Shown here: piece after piece, positions 8,535 to 17,156 of the stretch
Layout: each line of letters starts with the position of its first letter
How positions within the stretch are numbered: the stretch's first letter is position 1
Source: CAKVOD01 sp964606505
GTDB lineage: Bacteria > Bacillota > Clostridia > Christensenellales > UBA1242
Reading direction: 5' to 3'
Assembly (NCBI GenBank): GCA_964606505.1
Contig: CAZSGM010000005.1
Location: forward strand, 52,686-116,685
Length of the DNA: 64,000 nt
Notes under the pieces: model-generated
Told to the model about the DNA's origin: nothing
Seen by the model: the letters and a program-made list of their open reading frames with translations, nothing else
Databases searched by the model: none
Made by a program: the position numbers and the translations under genes

Positions 8535-9140
8535 CTATTCCTTGTCGTCAATTTTGTCCAATTTTTCTTGCACGACAGGGGGATGAGCAACTTGTTGCGC
8601 CTTCAAAAGTTCGCGGATGTCCTTCAAAATGTCCTCTTGCGTCTCAACCTTAGGTTGATTAGCAAGTTCCTGCGCCTTTTTCGCGTTTTCTTCTTCCGCG
8701 AGTGCCGCCAAAGCCTTCTTAACCGCCTTTTTGTTTTTTAAATCGACGCCGCGTTCCTTCAAAATCGCCTTTTGCGCCTTAGTTGGCTTGCTTTTCGCAA
8801 TCTCCGAGTTGATGTTGTGCAGCGCACGTTGCGATTTCATAATGATTTTCATAATCACAAAAATGCAGAGCGCAATAATCAAAAAGTCGATAATTGATTG
8901 TATAAAATTCCCGTAATTCCACGTCAGCGTTGCAACTCCCGCCTCGTCTCTTCGCAGTACAACTGACAGTGCAGACAAACTTTCCGCGCCCACGCACCAA
9001 GTAACCAGCGGCATCAAAATGTCGTTAACAAGGCTCGTTACAATTTTACCAAACGCCGCCCCGATAATAACACCGATAGCCATATCCAAGATGTTGCCGC
9101 GGCTGATAAACGCCTTAAATTCAGCAAAAAACTTTTTCAT
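8535..9140 (-). CDS. mscL: Large-conductance mechanosensitive channel MscL with extended tail
   Basis: MscL opens under membrane tension and releases solutes during osmotic downshock; it forms a pentamer in the cytoplasmic membrane. The N-terminus MKKFFAEFKAFISRGNILDM and the pore helix GVIIGAAFGKIVTSLVND are diagnostic. The second membrane helix is near residues 78-97. The protein is 201 residues, about 50-60 longer than usual, because a charged helical linker (about residues 115-165, lysine/alanine-rich) is inserted before the terminal EDILKDIRELLK helix. The start at 9140 has AAGGAGAG just upstream; the longer open frame is not needed. Single gene with its own promoter. Confidence 0.95.
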   Translation of the reverse strand: MKKFFAEFKAFISRGNILDMAIGVIIGAAFGKIVTSLVNDILMPLVTWCVGAESLSALSVVLRRDEAGVATLTWNYGNFIQSIIDFLIIALCIFVIMKIIMKSQRALHNINSEIAKSKPTKAQKAILKERGVDLKNKKAVKKALAALAEEENAKKAQELANQPKVETQEDILKDIRELLKAQQVAHPPVVQEKLDKIDDKE

Positions 9141-9221
9141 AATCTCTCCTTTTCCTTCGTTTCTTGTCAAAACCTCGCCGCGTTTGTAACCCCCGATTGG
9201 CGAGTTTTGTAAACTTTTTAT

Positions 9222-9250
9222 ATTATAACTCAAAACCGCCAAAAAATCAA
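9222..9250 (-). promoter_or_regulatory. Promoter of mscL
   Basis: On the minus strand TTGATT (9245-9250), a 17-base spacer and TATAAT (9222-9227), about 80 bases before the mscL start. Confidence 0.7.
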
Positions 9251-9493
9251 TGCTTTTGCGTACTTATCGTGCCTTAATCTACAAAACTCTGCCACCGCGC
9301 GCAATTTTGTCTTGAGATGTAACACTTGCAAAAGTTGTCGCAACATCGCTGTCTTACAACTCAACCGAACGTTGCGATTTCGCTCTGTAACGCGGGTTGT
9401 GTCGTTGCCGCTTATGTCGCCACCGCTCCGCCGTGTGCGCGTATTGCAAGGTGCGCTTATGTCGCTCCCCGTCGTGCCTGCCGCAAAGCACTA
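9251..9493. other. Spacer between divergent mscL and the 9541 gene
   Basis: No gene. The sequence is locally GC-rich with short repeated words (TTATGTCGC at about 9412 and 9449). Short open frames on the plus strand have no ribosome-binding sites. Confidence 0.4.
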
Positions 9494-9522
9494 TTGACAA
9501 GCAGTGGAATGTGGTGTATAAT
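9494..9522 (+). promoter_or_regulatory. Consensus promoter with a very short leader
   Basis: TTGACA (9494-9499), 17 bases, TATAAT (9517-9522). Transcription should start near 9529, so the Shine-Dalgarno AAAGGAG (9528-9534) would sit at the very 5' end of the mRNA. Confidence 0.85.
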
Positions 9523-9540
9523 AATAAAAAGGAGAGGCGT

Positions 9541-10782
9541 ATGAGTTCAAAGTATTTAGAGTATGATTATTGCCACGAGGCAAATAGAGAGAAGCAAATT
9601 TATCCAAAACGCAAAAACGTCGAGCACGCTAAAGCGACAATAGGTTATAGATTTAACCCCGACAACCGCCGCTGGGAGAAAGTTCGCACAGACCTAGCAG
9701 AGAGCCGCGTAACCATCTATTCGGCGGACAGTTTGGGCGACATTTTGTGTGGTAGAATAATGGTTGAAACATACTACAAGGAGGCACTTTACAAAAGGAC
9801 TAAGTACTCAAGGCGCGGGGCGGTTTTATTGCACGACGTTTACGACTGCGACAGGCGCAACTACCTCGACAGAGATTTGCTGCGTTACCACAAAGCATAT
9901 TTTGAGAATGGAGTCCCAAAAGAAGAGGTAACTTTTGATAGTTCCGGTCGTGTGCTCACAGCTAAGTGTTATGACGAAAGCGGCAAGCGTGTTTATGAGA
10001 AAGAAGCAAAATACACTTGGTCAGTATCACGTTATGACGGAATTGATGAGCAAAAGTTTAACCTTGATGGTTTAAAAGGGAAAATGGAGCTTAGGGCTCA
10101 TTTGAACGCAAGTGATGGTAAGAGTATACAAACCACTGCCCAATACGTTATCGACCACTCCGACGTTGAGCATTTGCTTCAAAAGCGCGAGCGCATTACG
10201 TATTTTTGCAAAACTCCTAATGGCGCAATAAGAGAAATTGAGATAATAAAGACATATAAAGAGGGCAAGGTTGGAAAGGAAGTCTTGGTTAGCGCGCAAG
10301 AAAATGATACACCTAAGACTGATAAATATACGACCCGTAGAGACCTAATTCAAACCAACAAGTATTACGAAGAGGACGAGAATGGGAATGCTTACCTAAC
10401 TAAGCGCGTCGTAACAACCTACGCCGATGCAAATAAGCACGGACTTCCAGGTTCTAGTCGGGCTTCTACGCTAAACCTAGTTTACGAGGTCGACAGAGAT
10501 GGCGTCGAAAAATTTGTTGAAAAAACAGGAAGAGTTTATACTCATGGAGATTGGAAAGACTCAGAGGGCTACACTGATTACGTTTTTGACGCAGACGGTA
10601 AACCTATTGAAACTTACCACTACGAACGTGAACGTTACATACCACCTGTGAAGGAACGTCCACCAAGGCGCGCAGAGGACTATTGGACACACACAAGTGA
10701 TGACAAGGAAGACCGCAGTTGGGGACCTCGCCATTGTAACCATTGTAGCGGCTGCTGCAGTATTGAAGAACTTTGTCGTTAA
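9541..10782 (+). CDS. Unrecognised 413-residue protein with text-like YwqK/MORN pattern
   Basis: AAGGAG lies 6 bases before the ATG at 9541; an upstream extension of the frame runs through the promoter and is rejected. The sequence has repeated short strands with the pattern YFENG, FDSSGRVLTAKCYDESGK and YVFDADGKPIETYHYERE, reminiscent of YwqK/MORN-type antitoxin or RHS-like repeats, though I cannot assign it firmly. The C-terminus holds a dense cluster, RHCNHCSGCC, that could bind metal. There is no signal peptide or membrane segment. It is a single gene with a consensus promoter, and two hairpins with a shared loop follow it. Confidence 0.75.
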   Translation: MSSKYLEYDYCHEANREKQIYPKRKNVEHAKATIGYRFNPDNRRWEKVRTDLAESRVTIYSADSLGDILCGRIMVETYYKEALYKRTKYSRRGAVLLHDVYDCDRRNYLDRDLLRYHKAYFENGVPKEEVTFDSSGRVLTAKCYDESGKRVYEKEAKYTWSVSRYDGIDEQKFNLDGLKGKMELRAHLNASDGKSIQTTAQYVIDHSDVEHLLQKRERITYFCKTPNGAIREIEIIKTYKEGKVGKEVLVSAQENDTPKTDKYTTRRDLIQTNKYYEEDENGNAYLTKRVVTTYADANKHGLPGSSRASTLNLVYEVDRDGVEKFVEKTGRVYTHGDWKDSEGYTDYVFDADGKPIETYHYERERYIPPVKERPPRRAEDYWTHTSDDKEDRSWGPRHCNHCSGCCSIEELCR

Positions 10783-10831
10783 GGGGGAGATAAAACCAAA
10801 GCGCAACCTTTTTACCCTAAAAGACAGTAAA

Positions 10832-10888
10832 AGTTGTTGCCTTTTGTAGGTACAACAACTAAACTTTCTGCCTTTGTAGGTACGGCAG
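10832..10888 (+). repeat. Two tandem hairpins with the same loop and different stems
   Basis: AGTTGTTG/CAACAACT (10832-10860) and CTGCC/GGCAG (10868-10888) enclose nearly the same loop, with the core TTTGTAGGTAC. Different stems around a conserved loop suggest recognition of the loop by a protein or RNA. They lie 50 bases after the 9541 gene. Confidence 0.5.
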
Positions 10889-10943
10889 CAAAACTGAGGT
10901 TCAATAATTAAAACATTATAGTTAAAATTAACTTATTTTGGGT

Positions 10944-10984
10944 ATCTAAGCAATTTACAAAAATGAATTGCTTGGATTTTTTTA
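10944..10984 (+). terminator. Terminator downstream of the 9541 gene (shared-stem family)
   Basis: ATCTAAGCAATT (10944-10955) pairs with AATTGCTTGGAT (10966-10977), including a G-U pair, followed by a run of T. The stem is the same as in four other terminators of this window. Confidence 0.8.
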
Positions 10985-11357
10985 TCCTCAATTCAACATT
11001 TATTTTGCAGCAATTTTGCGTTTTTTCGTAAAACTGCGTGTTTTTTTGCATAAAATACGCTAAAATTGCGCGATTGTGCAAAATTGTTAGTCGATTTGTT
11101 TGCAAAATGACGAAAAATGTTGTAAAATTATAAAAGGTTTAACCACAACCTTTTAAGCATACACTTGTAAACGATATTTGAGACTTTAGAGTGGTGGTTG
11201 CCACTTTTTATATTATGGGTGCGGCAAGTTGGATGCGCACATTTGTTGCCCGTAGGCAGCAGTTAACAGGGGGAAGTTGAAGTTTGCAGTTTGAGGAGAG
11301 TTACAATTAGTCGCGCGGTGCGCGTGCAGGGGGAGTTATGAACGCTGTAAGGGAGTA
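10985..11357. other. AT-rich spacer upstream of the thioesterase gene
   Basis: No gene. A hairpin AAAAGGTT/AACCTTTT lies near 11132-11155. The last 100 bases become purine-rich with several GGGGGA or GGGAG words just before the start codon, so the exact initiation site is ambiguous. Confidence 0.4.
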
Positions 11358-11876
11358 ATGAACGCTATGAGGGTTTTGAAAAAACAAAAAAATAGTAGGT
11401 ACTGCATTATTTGCGGGATGGACAACGACGCCTCAGTTAAAGCGCCGTTCTACGAAATGGAAGACAAAACGCTCGTTTCGCTGTTTCAGTTCAAACTCAT
11501 CCACCAGTCTTACCCAGGGCGCGTCCACGGCGGGATGATTACCGCAATGCTCGACGAGTTGATTGGCAGAGCACTTTGGATTGACGCGCCTACAACCTAT
11601 GGCGTTACGACAAACCTAAACATTAAGTACAGAAAAGCTGTGCCTTACGACCAAAACCTCGTCGCCGTTGCCAAACTTACCAAAAACACCTCGATGTTTT
11701 TTAGCGGCGTCGGCAAAATTTTTGACGAGGAAGGGAACGTGCTCGCAGAAGCCGAGGCTAATTACCTCAAACTGCCGCCTGATAAAATTCAGGAAAACCT
11801 GCACGCCGACGACGAAATGATTTACCAAATCGACGACGGAGTTTGCGAAATTAATATGGAAAAGTTTTCGTTGTAA
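11358..11876 (+). CDS. PaaI-type hotdog-fold thioesterase
   Basis: A 172-residue hotdog-fold protein of the PaaI/YigI thioesterase type, which hydrolyses acyl-CoA or related thioesters. The diagnostic helix is GRVHGGMITAMLDELIGRAL (about residues 55-74), containing the HGG...D/E pattern; the second half has the central beta strands (TTNLNIKYRKAVPYDQ). An N-terminal CxxC (CIICGMD, residues 17-23) is present. Two starts are possible: ATG 11358 overlaps a six-codon upstream frame (ATG...TAATGA), while ATG 11367 has the better distance (about 11 bases) from GGGAG. Physiological substrate unknown. Confidence 0.8.
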   Translation: MNAMRVLKKQKNSRYCIICGMDNDASVKAPFYEMEDKTLVSLFQFKLIHQSYPGRVHGGMITAMLDELIGRALWIDAPTTYGVTTNLNIKYRKAVPYDQNLVAVAKLTKNTSMFFSGVGKIFDEEGNVLAEAEANYLKLPPDKIQENLHADDEMIYQIDDGVCEINMEKFSL

Positions 11877-12021
11877 CCTAAAGATTGAAGACTGAAACCC
11901 AAAGATTGTAACAGGTAACGAACAAAATGATGTTTTTATTTAAAAAATGTGTCAATAATTAATTGTGAGCGCATTTTTAGTGCTTTTGTGAGACAAAAAT
12001 GCAAAATGTAACCGCAAACGA

Positions 12022-12050
12022 TTGACATATTTGATAAAATCTATTATACT
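12022..12050 (+). promoter_or_regulatory. Promoter of secD-secF
   Basis: TTGACA (12022-12027), 17 bases, TATACT (12045-12050), about 30 bases before the secD start. Confidence 0.85.
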
Positions 12051-12080
12051 TTTATAAGTGTTTCTCAAGGGAGAATTTTA

Positions 12081-13373
12081 ATGACAAAAAAATCAGCAAT
12101 TAAAGGCATAGTGCTGACCGCGCTGTTGCTTATTATAGGCGTAATTTTGGCATTTTGCCGTTTTGATATTCCATATACGACTTCTACGTATAATGGTTTT
12201 ATTAACTCAATTAAAATGGGGTTGGACGTTAAGGGTGGTGTAACTGCCGTCTATGACGCAAAACTTGCCGACGAAAACAGCGAGCAGGATTTGGATACCG
12301 CTATCAAGTCTACAATCAACAGGCTTGAAGCTATCCTTTCTAGCCGTGGCTATACCGAGGCTACAATAACGACCCAGTCAGGCAACCGTATTCGTGTTGA
12401 AGTTCCTGACGTCGACGACCCTCAAGCGGTCTTTGACCTCATCGGACACCCTGCAGAATTGGGGTTCAAGAAAGAGGACGACCCTAACGCTGAGTCGATT
12501 ATTACAGGTTCGGACATTACGGACGTTAGTTACGCAATGCAGGACGGGAAGCACGGTATCGTTATTAACTTTACCAGCGAAGGCTCCAAGAAGTTCCAAG
12601 AATTGACTAAAGAACTGCAACCTGACGGGACAGTTTACGTATATCTCGGGACGGAGAGATTTAGCGCGTTGAGTGTTACGACCGAGATTACGGGCGGCTC
12701 AACTTTCATTAGCGGTAGTATGGATACGCGTGCAGAAGCGGAGGAGTACGCGCTCAGAATTATGAGTGGTACGTTTAGTGCGGAACTTTCACTGTATGAG
12801 AGTTCAATCGTCAGCCCTACGCTTGGTATGAACGCAATCCAAAGCGGTCTGATTGCGGGCGTTATCGGATTGTTGCTAATTATGATATTTATGGCAGTTA
12901 TGTATAGGATGATGGGCGTGCTCGCGGACATCGCGTTGCTCTTCTACGTCATTCTCGTGCTGTTCTTCTTGCAAGCGTTGCCATTTGTACAACTCACATT
13001 GCCAGGTATCGCAGGTATTATACTGGGTATCGGTATGGCGGTCGACGCGAACATTATTATATTTGAAAGAATTAAGGACGAATATAAGCGAGGCAAACGT
13101 ATCCCTGCAAGTATAAAGGGGGGTTACAAACGTGCTACTACCGCAATTTTGGACTCGAACATAACGACTATTATGGTTTCGCTTGTCCTATTGATTTTCG
13201 GAACAGGTGCAATACAAGGGTTCGCTTCAACATTGCTTATCAGTGTCGCTGTTTCAATGATTTCGTCAATCTTTATCACAAGATGGCTAATGAAGTTGTA
13301 CCTACCATTTAATAGCACAAAACCAGAAGCATATAATCTGTACAGAGAGGAGGGTGTAAATGAAGTCGCTTAA
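12081..13373 (+). CDS. secD: Protein translocase subunit SecD
   Basis: SecD works with SecF in the membrane to pull secreted proteins out of the SecYEG channel using the proton gradient. The 430-residue protein has a first membrane helix at about residues 9-28, the exported P1 region (LDVKGG at about 48, RVEVPDVDD near 110), and five membrane helices from about residue 255 to 410. The proton-path motif GMAVDANIIIFERIKDE is intact. A Shine-Dalgarno AAGGGAGA precedes the ATG. The gene overlaps secF by 14 bases, so the two are translationally coupled. Confidence 0.97.
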   Translation: MTKKSAIKGIVLTALLLIIGVILAFCRFDIPYTTSTYNGFINSIKMGLDVKGGVTAVYDAKLADENSEQDLDTAIKSTINRLEAILSSRGYTEATITTQSGNRIRVEVPDVDDPQAVFDLIGHPAELGFKKEDDPNAESIITGSDITDVSYAMQDGKHGIVINFTSEGSKKFQELTKELQPDGTVYVYLGTERFSALSVTTEITGGSTFISGSMDTRAEAEEYALRIMSGTFSAELSLYESSIVSPTLGMNAIQSGLIAGVIGLLLIMIFMAVMYRMMGVLADIALLFYVILVLFFLQALPFVQLTLPGIAGIILGIGMAVDANIIIFERIKDEYKRGKRIPASIKGGYKRATTAILDSNITTIMVSLVLLIFGTGAIQGFASTLLISVAVSMISSIFITRWLMKLYLPFNSTKPEAYNLYREEGVNEVA

Positions 13374-14454
13374 GTTTTTTGATGACATAGCTAAAACAAA
13401 ATTCGATTTTGTTAAGCACGCGTGGAAGTTTGCAATTCTCTCTCTCGCAATTATCGGCGTTGGCTTGATTGTTTGGATAGCTGCAGGGTTTAACCTCGGG
13501 CTTGACTTTACAGGCGGTACAATTGTTAAAATCCAAATCGGTGCCGAACTTGACGAGGACGGCGCTTACGAAGAGTACGCCAGCGAGATAACGGCAGTAT
13601 TTGAGGCAAACGGAATTAAGATTTCGCAAATGCAACAAGAGGATAGCGGGGAAGATGCCGCAATCTCTGTGCGTTTCCAAGACATCGACGGCTATAGCGC
13701 CGACCAAATGTCTGACTTAATTCAAAACGAGATTACTGCGCAGCTAACTGCTGCACTCAACCCCGACGGCTCAAACGCGGACTTCCAAGTTCAAGAGAGC
13801 CAAAGAATTGGGGCAACAGCAAGTTCCGACCTGCTGTCGTCAGCGTTACTTGCAATCATTATCTCTGCAGTGTTGATTTTGATTTACATCGCTATCCGAT
13901 TTGAATTGCTGAGCGGTCTGGCTACACTTGTTACAATCGTTCACGACGTGTTGATAGTGTGCGCTTTCGTCGCTATCTGCAGAATTGAGGTTAACAGCGG
14001 GTTTATCGCCGCACTGATTACAGTCATCGGTTACTCAATCAACAACACGATTATTATCTTCGACAGAGTCCGCGAGAATATGAACGACACGACTTTAGCT
14101 AAGAAGGGGAACAATTATATCGTTAACCTCTCAGTTAAACAAACGTTGGTTCGTTCGTGTTACACAACATTCTCAACGCTCCTTGCGGTCGCACTCCTTG
14201 CAATTATCGGCGTTTCAAGCATTAAGATTTTCTTGCTTCCAATCATCGTCGGTACAATCGCAGGTGCGTACTCGTCAATCCTTCTTGCGCCAGCACTTTG
14301 GGCTACAATGCTCAACAACTACACTGAGCGTATGAAACTAAAAGGCAAAACCCCTAGATTGTCAATTTTCAAGAAAAAAACAACCAAGGACAACGCCAAA
14401 GTTGACGAAACCGAAGACAAGAAAGATAACACTGTCGAAACAACACTTGCTTAA
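13360..14454 (+). CDS. secF: Protein translocase subunit SecF
   Basis: Partner of SecD in the RND-type translocase accessory complex. The 364-residue protein has the N-terminal helix, the periplasm-equivalent domain with LGLDFTGGTIV (about residues 46-56), and a five-helix membrane bundle to about residue 325, followed by a lysine/glutamate-rich tail. GAGGAGGG precedes the ATG, which lies within the secD end. Oddity: the helix motif reads GYSINNTIIIFDRVREN (about residues 226-242). Many SecF proteins have Asp where the second Asn stands (E. coli D213), a residue implicated in proton movement. Confidence 0.97.
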   Translation: MKSLKFFDDIAKTKFDFVKHAWKFAILSLAIIGVGLIVWIAAGFNLGLDFTGGTIVKIQIGAELDEDGAYEEYASEITAVFEANGIKISQMQQEDSGEDAAISVRFQDIDGYSADQMSDLIQNEITAQLTAALNPDGSNADFQVQESQRIGATASSDLLSSALLAIIISAVLILIYIAIRFELLSGLATLVTIVHDVLIVCAFVAICRIEVNSGFIAALITVIGYSINNTIIIFDRVRENMNDTTLAKKGNNYIVNLSVKQTLVRSCYTTFSTLLAVALLAIIGVSSIKIFLLPIIVGTIAGAYSSILLAPALWATMLNNYTERMKLKGKTPRLSIFKKKTTKDNAKVDETEDKKDNTVETTLA

Positions 14455-14490
14455 TAACTAATATTTAGCAAACTTCATATATTAATTTAA

Positions 14491-14524
14491 GTGCAACAAC
14501 GAGAATTTGTTGCACTTTTTTTGT
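14491..14524 (+). terminator. Terminator of secD-secF
   Basis: GTGCAACAA (14491-14499) pairs with TTGTTGCAC (14507-14515), followed by a run of eight T. Confidence 0.9.
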
Positions 14525-14655
14525 GTAATGTAGAGTATGTGTGCTCAAAACGATTGTTTTTTTTGGCAAAATATGATAGAATTACACATAGAAATGCGGA
14601 TAATGTATATTTATCGCAATTCGCAAAAGATTGAAATTTACGAATAGGAGAATAT

Positions 14656-15303
14656 ATGGATATAAAAAAAGAAGTTAACGTGGCTGTGTTTGCGTTTGCA
14701 GTTGTGTCAGTTATTGTAGGCATTTTGCTAATCGTGTTTAATAAAGCGCTCGCAACAGTTATTCCGTACGTAGTCGGCTCACTCGTGCTTATCGACGGGG
14801 TCGTTGCGCTCATTAATTACTTTGGGCACCTCAAATCAAAAGAGATGAACCACTTTGATTTGGTTCGTGGTGTGATTGACGTAGTTTTGGGTATCTTGAT
14901 TTTACTTTCAACTGAGTTTTTTACAACCGCGTTCGGTATTTTGGTTGGTATCTGCTTGCTTTTGTGGGGCTTGCTTAAATTGAACTATAGTTTCACAACT
15001 GGCAAGGCAAACGGCGAACTCGTTCCTGAACTTATCGAGAGCATTATCTTTGTTGTCGCGGGTATCGTGATGTTGGTTTTCTCAAAGTCCGTGCTTGACA
15101 TTATCGTAATTGTTTTGGGCGCGAGCCTTATCGCAATCGGCTTGTATGTTGCTGCTAAGGCATTTGTGGTTAGCAAAAAGTTGAGCAAACTTGAAAAGCA
15201 AAACGAGGAAATCGTCGTCGAAGGTAAAGTTGTTGAAGATGAACAACCTGCTGGCGAAACACCTACAGACAACGCACCTCAAACAACTAATGAAGAAAAA
15301 TAA
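14656..15303 (+). CDS. DUF308/HdeD-family membrane protein
   Basis: A 215-residue integral membrane protein with six hydrophobic helices between about residues 8 and 172, arranged as three pairs with the glycine pattern (VVSVIVGILLIVFNK, VLGILILLSTEFF, VVAGIVMLVFSKSVLD) typical of the HdeD/DUF308 family. In enterobacteria HdeD is linked to acid resistance; in Bacillota the role is unknown. The cytoplasmic tail (about residues 175-215) is acidic and Thr/Pro/Gln-rich. AGGAGA precedes the start. The gene is monocistronic and ends at the 15380 terminator. Confidence 0.85.
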   Translation: MDIKKEVNVAVFAFAVVSVIVGILLIVFNKALATVIPYVVGSLVLIDGVVALINYFGHLKSKEMNHFDLVRGVIDVVLGILILLSTEFFTTAFGILVGICLLLWGLLKLNYSFTTGKANGELVPELIESIIFVVAGIVMLVFSKSVLDIIVIVLGASLIAIGLYVAAKAFVVSKKLSKLEKQNEEIVVEGKVVEDEQPAGETPTDNAPQTTNEEK

Positions 15304-15379
15304 AGCAAAAACCAAGGTTAAGGCTTAATTCAAAGTATAACCGATTTTAGTTTTGCTTTAAACGATTACTATATTTATT

Positions 15380-15410
15380 ATCCCACGATTAGGTTCGTGG
15401 GATTTTTTTA
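15380..15410 (+). terminator. Terminator of the DUF308 gene
   Basis: ATCCCACGA (15380-15388) pairs with TCGTGGGAT (15395-15403), followed by seven T. Confidence 0.9.
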
Positions 15411-15580
15411 TGTGCAAAGACAAATGCAATACAATAATAGTGATTAGATTGCGCGACTAAATTTGCATAACGACAAATATTTTAGTTCCACAACAAATAT
15501 AGCCACAAAGGCAAATGCGCGGCTTAGTAACCAAGGTATTTATCAACTTAATTTTGTGATACAACATAAATGTAAAGCAT

Positions 15581-15617
15581 AAAAAAACTAAGCAACTCAA
15601 GTTGTTGAATTGCTTAG
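15581..15617 (-). terminator. Terminator of recJ-hemZ (shared-stem family)
   Basis: CTAAGCAACTCAA (15588-15600) pairs, with one mismatch, with TTGAATTGCTTAG (15605-15617). An A-run on the plus strand (15581-15587) gives the U-run of the minus-strand transcript, about 60 bases past the hemZ stop. Confidence 0.8.
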
Positions 15618-15674
15618 TAAAAAATATATTAAAATAAATTGATTTTCATTATAATTAAGGCGAATAGTTATAAT

Positions 15675-17138
15675 TTAGGCAAACAGTTCTGCCTTTTTTG
15701 CTTTCATATCGTCAATTCGGGAAAGGTAGGTAATTATGTCCTTAACATTGCCCGCGCGCTCAATGCGGTTTTCAGCAGGGAATATGCGCTTTGAGATGGC
15801 GTTTGCGCCACAAGCAATGACGCTCGAAAAGTCCTCCATTGAGTTGATGTTGAAGTTGCAAACGCAGTTAGGCTTGCAGTATCCGACGTTTTCGAGGTTT
15901 CCAACCATATTTTTCTGTCTGTACAAGTAGTAAGGCGAGTAGCCGCTGTCTTTGAGTTTGCTTTCCGCAAGTTCGAGGTTGTTTTTGATAACCTGTTCCG
16001 CGTCAACCGTGTCAATCGTCTGCGTCTTAGTGAGCGGCGAGTGTGTTTTCAACGAAAGCGTGTGCACCGTGATGTTGTCAGGCGCAAGTGCAATCGTTTT
16101 TTCGAGCGAGTAGGTGAACATAACATCGTCAAACGGCAGCCCAACAATCAAGTCCATATTAATCTGGAACGGATACTCGCGCGCCAGTTTGTACGCGCTC
16201 AAAATGTCCGCGCCCGTGTGCGCCCGCCCAATCGCCTTTAACGACTTTTCGTTGAAAGTCTGCGGGTTAATCGAAATGCGCGTAACTCCGTTTTTGAGCA
16301 AAACATCAAGTTTCTCGCGCGTAATCGTGTCAGGGCGGCCCGCCTCAACCGTGAACTCGCGCGCCCCCATATCTTTTAGTTCGCAAAGTATGTAGTCAAG
16401 CTGCTCCGCAGTTAGGGAAGTCGGCGTCCCCCCACCAACATAAACGTTCGCAACCCTGTAACCCTTGCGTTTCAGCAACTCCTTTGTAAAAATGATTTCG
16501 TCCTTAAGCGTCTCAACATACGGCTCCACAAACTGTTTCGCTTTGCCAATCTCCATCGACAAAAACGTGCAGTATGAACAGCGCGTCGTACAGAAGGGAA
16601 TGTGAACGTAAAAGTCAATGCTTTTGTCGTCAATCTCAATCGGAACCTGATTTTTAACCACATCAACAAGCAGTTGCGCCTTGTTTTCCTGCAAATAGTA
16701 GTCGTTCACAAGGCAGTCTTTCGTGTACTCAAAATCGTGGCTCTCGTCGTAGTAGTTGAGCGCGATTTTCGTCGGACGCACGCCCGTCAGCGCCCCCCAA
16801 GGCATCTTGACTCCAAAGTATTCGCTCATCGCAGTGTAAATTGCCAACTTGCACGTGTTTTTTACGTATTTTTCGCTCGTGTCATTCAACTTGTCCTCGC
16901 GGCAAAATGTCGACTGATTGATTTTTTTCTTTGTACCGTCCTCAAATTGGAACTTTGAAATTGTAACAAAGTTAGTGCAAACTTTTCCATCCTTTTCAAG
17001 GTAATGCACCAACTCAAATTCGTCGTTGCTCTCGGCGTTTTCTTCATCCGCAAGGACAATTTCAGCGTTCGGCAAAAAAGGGCGAACTTGTTGAAAAAAG
17101 TCGTAGAAATAGTCCTCGCAATTTGTGCTTATTCTCAT
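15675..17138 (-). CDS. hemZ: HemZ-type radical SAM protein (coproporphyrinogen III oxidase-like)
   Basis: Radical SAM enzyme of the oxygen-independent coproporphyrinogen oxidase superfamily, HemZ branch of Bacillota. The 487-residue protein has a lineage-specific N-terminal domain (1-170, including PWGALTGVRPTKIA) that is diagnostic for HemZ, then the 4Fe-4S ligands C183-x3-C187-x2-C190 (HIPFCTTRCSYC) and the SAM-binding GGGTPTSL. An in-vivo role in haem synthesis is not settled for HemZ. It lies 18 bases after recJ and is probably co-transcribed. Confidence 0.92.
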   Translation of the reverse strand: MRISTNCEDYFYDFFQQVRPFLPNAEIVLADEENAESNDEFELVHYLEKDGKVCTNFVTISKFQFEDGTKKKINQSTFCREDKLNDTSEKYVKNTCKLAIYTAMSEYFGVKMPWGALTGVRPTKIALNYYDESHDFEYTKDCLVNDYYLQENKAQLLVDVVKNQVPIEIDDKSIDFYVHIPFCTTRCSYCTFLSMEIGKAKQFVEPYVETLKDEIIFTKELLKRKGYRVANVYVGGGTPTSLTAEQLDYILCELKDMGAREFTVEAGRPDTITREKLDVLLKNGVTRISINPQTFNEKSLKAIGRAHTGADILSAYKLAREYPFQINMDLIVGLPFDDVMFTYSLEKTIALAPDNITVHTLSLKTHSPLTKTQTIDTVDAEQVIKNNLELAESKLKDSGYSPYYLYRQKNMVGNLENVGYCKPNCVCNFNINSMEDFSSVIACGANAISKRIFPAENRIERAGNVKDIITYLSRIDDMKAKKAELFA

Positions 17139-17156
17139 AATAATGTCCTCACTAAT

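Larger units (their letters stand above)
15304..15674. other. Convergent spacer with two terminators
   Basis: No gene. It holds the terminator of the DUF308 gene at its left, the shared-stem terminator of hemZ at its right, and AT-rich sequence with no other feature I can see in between. Confidence 0.5.
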
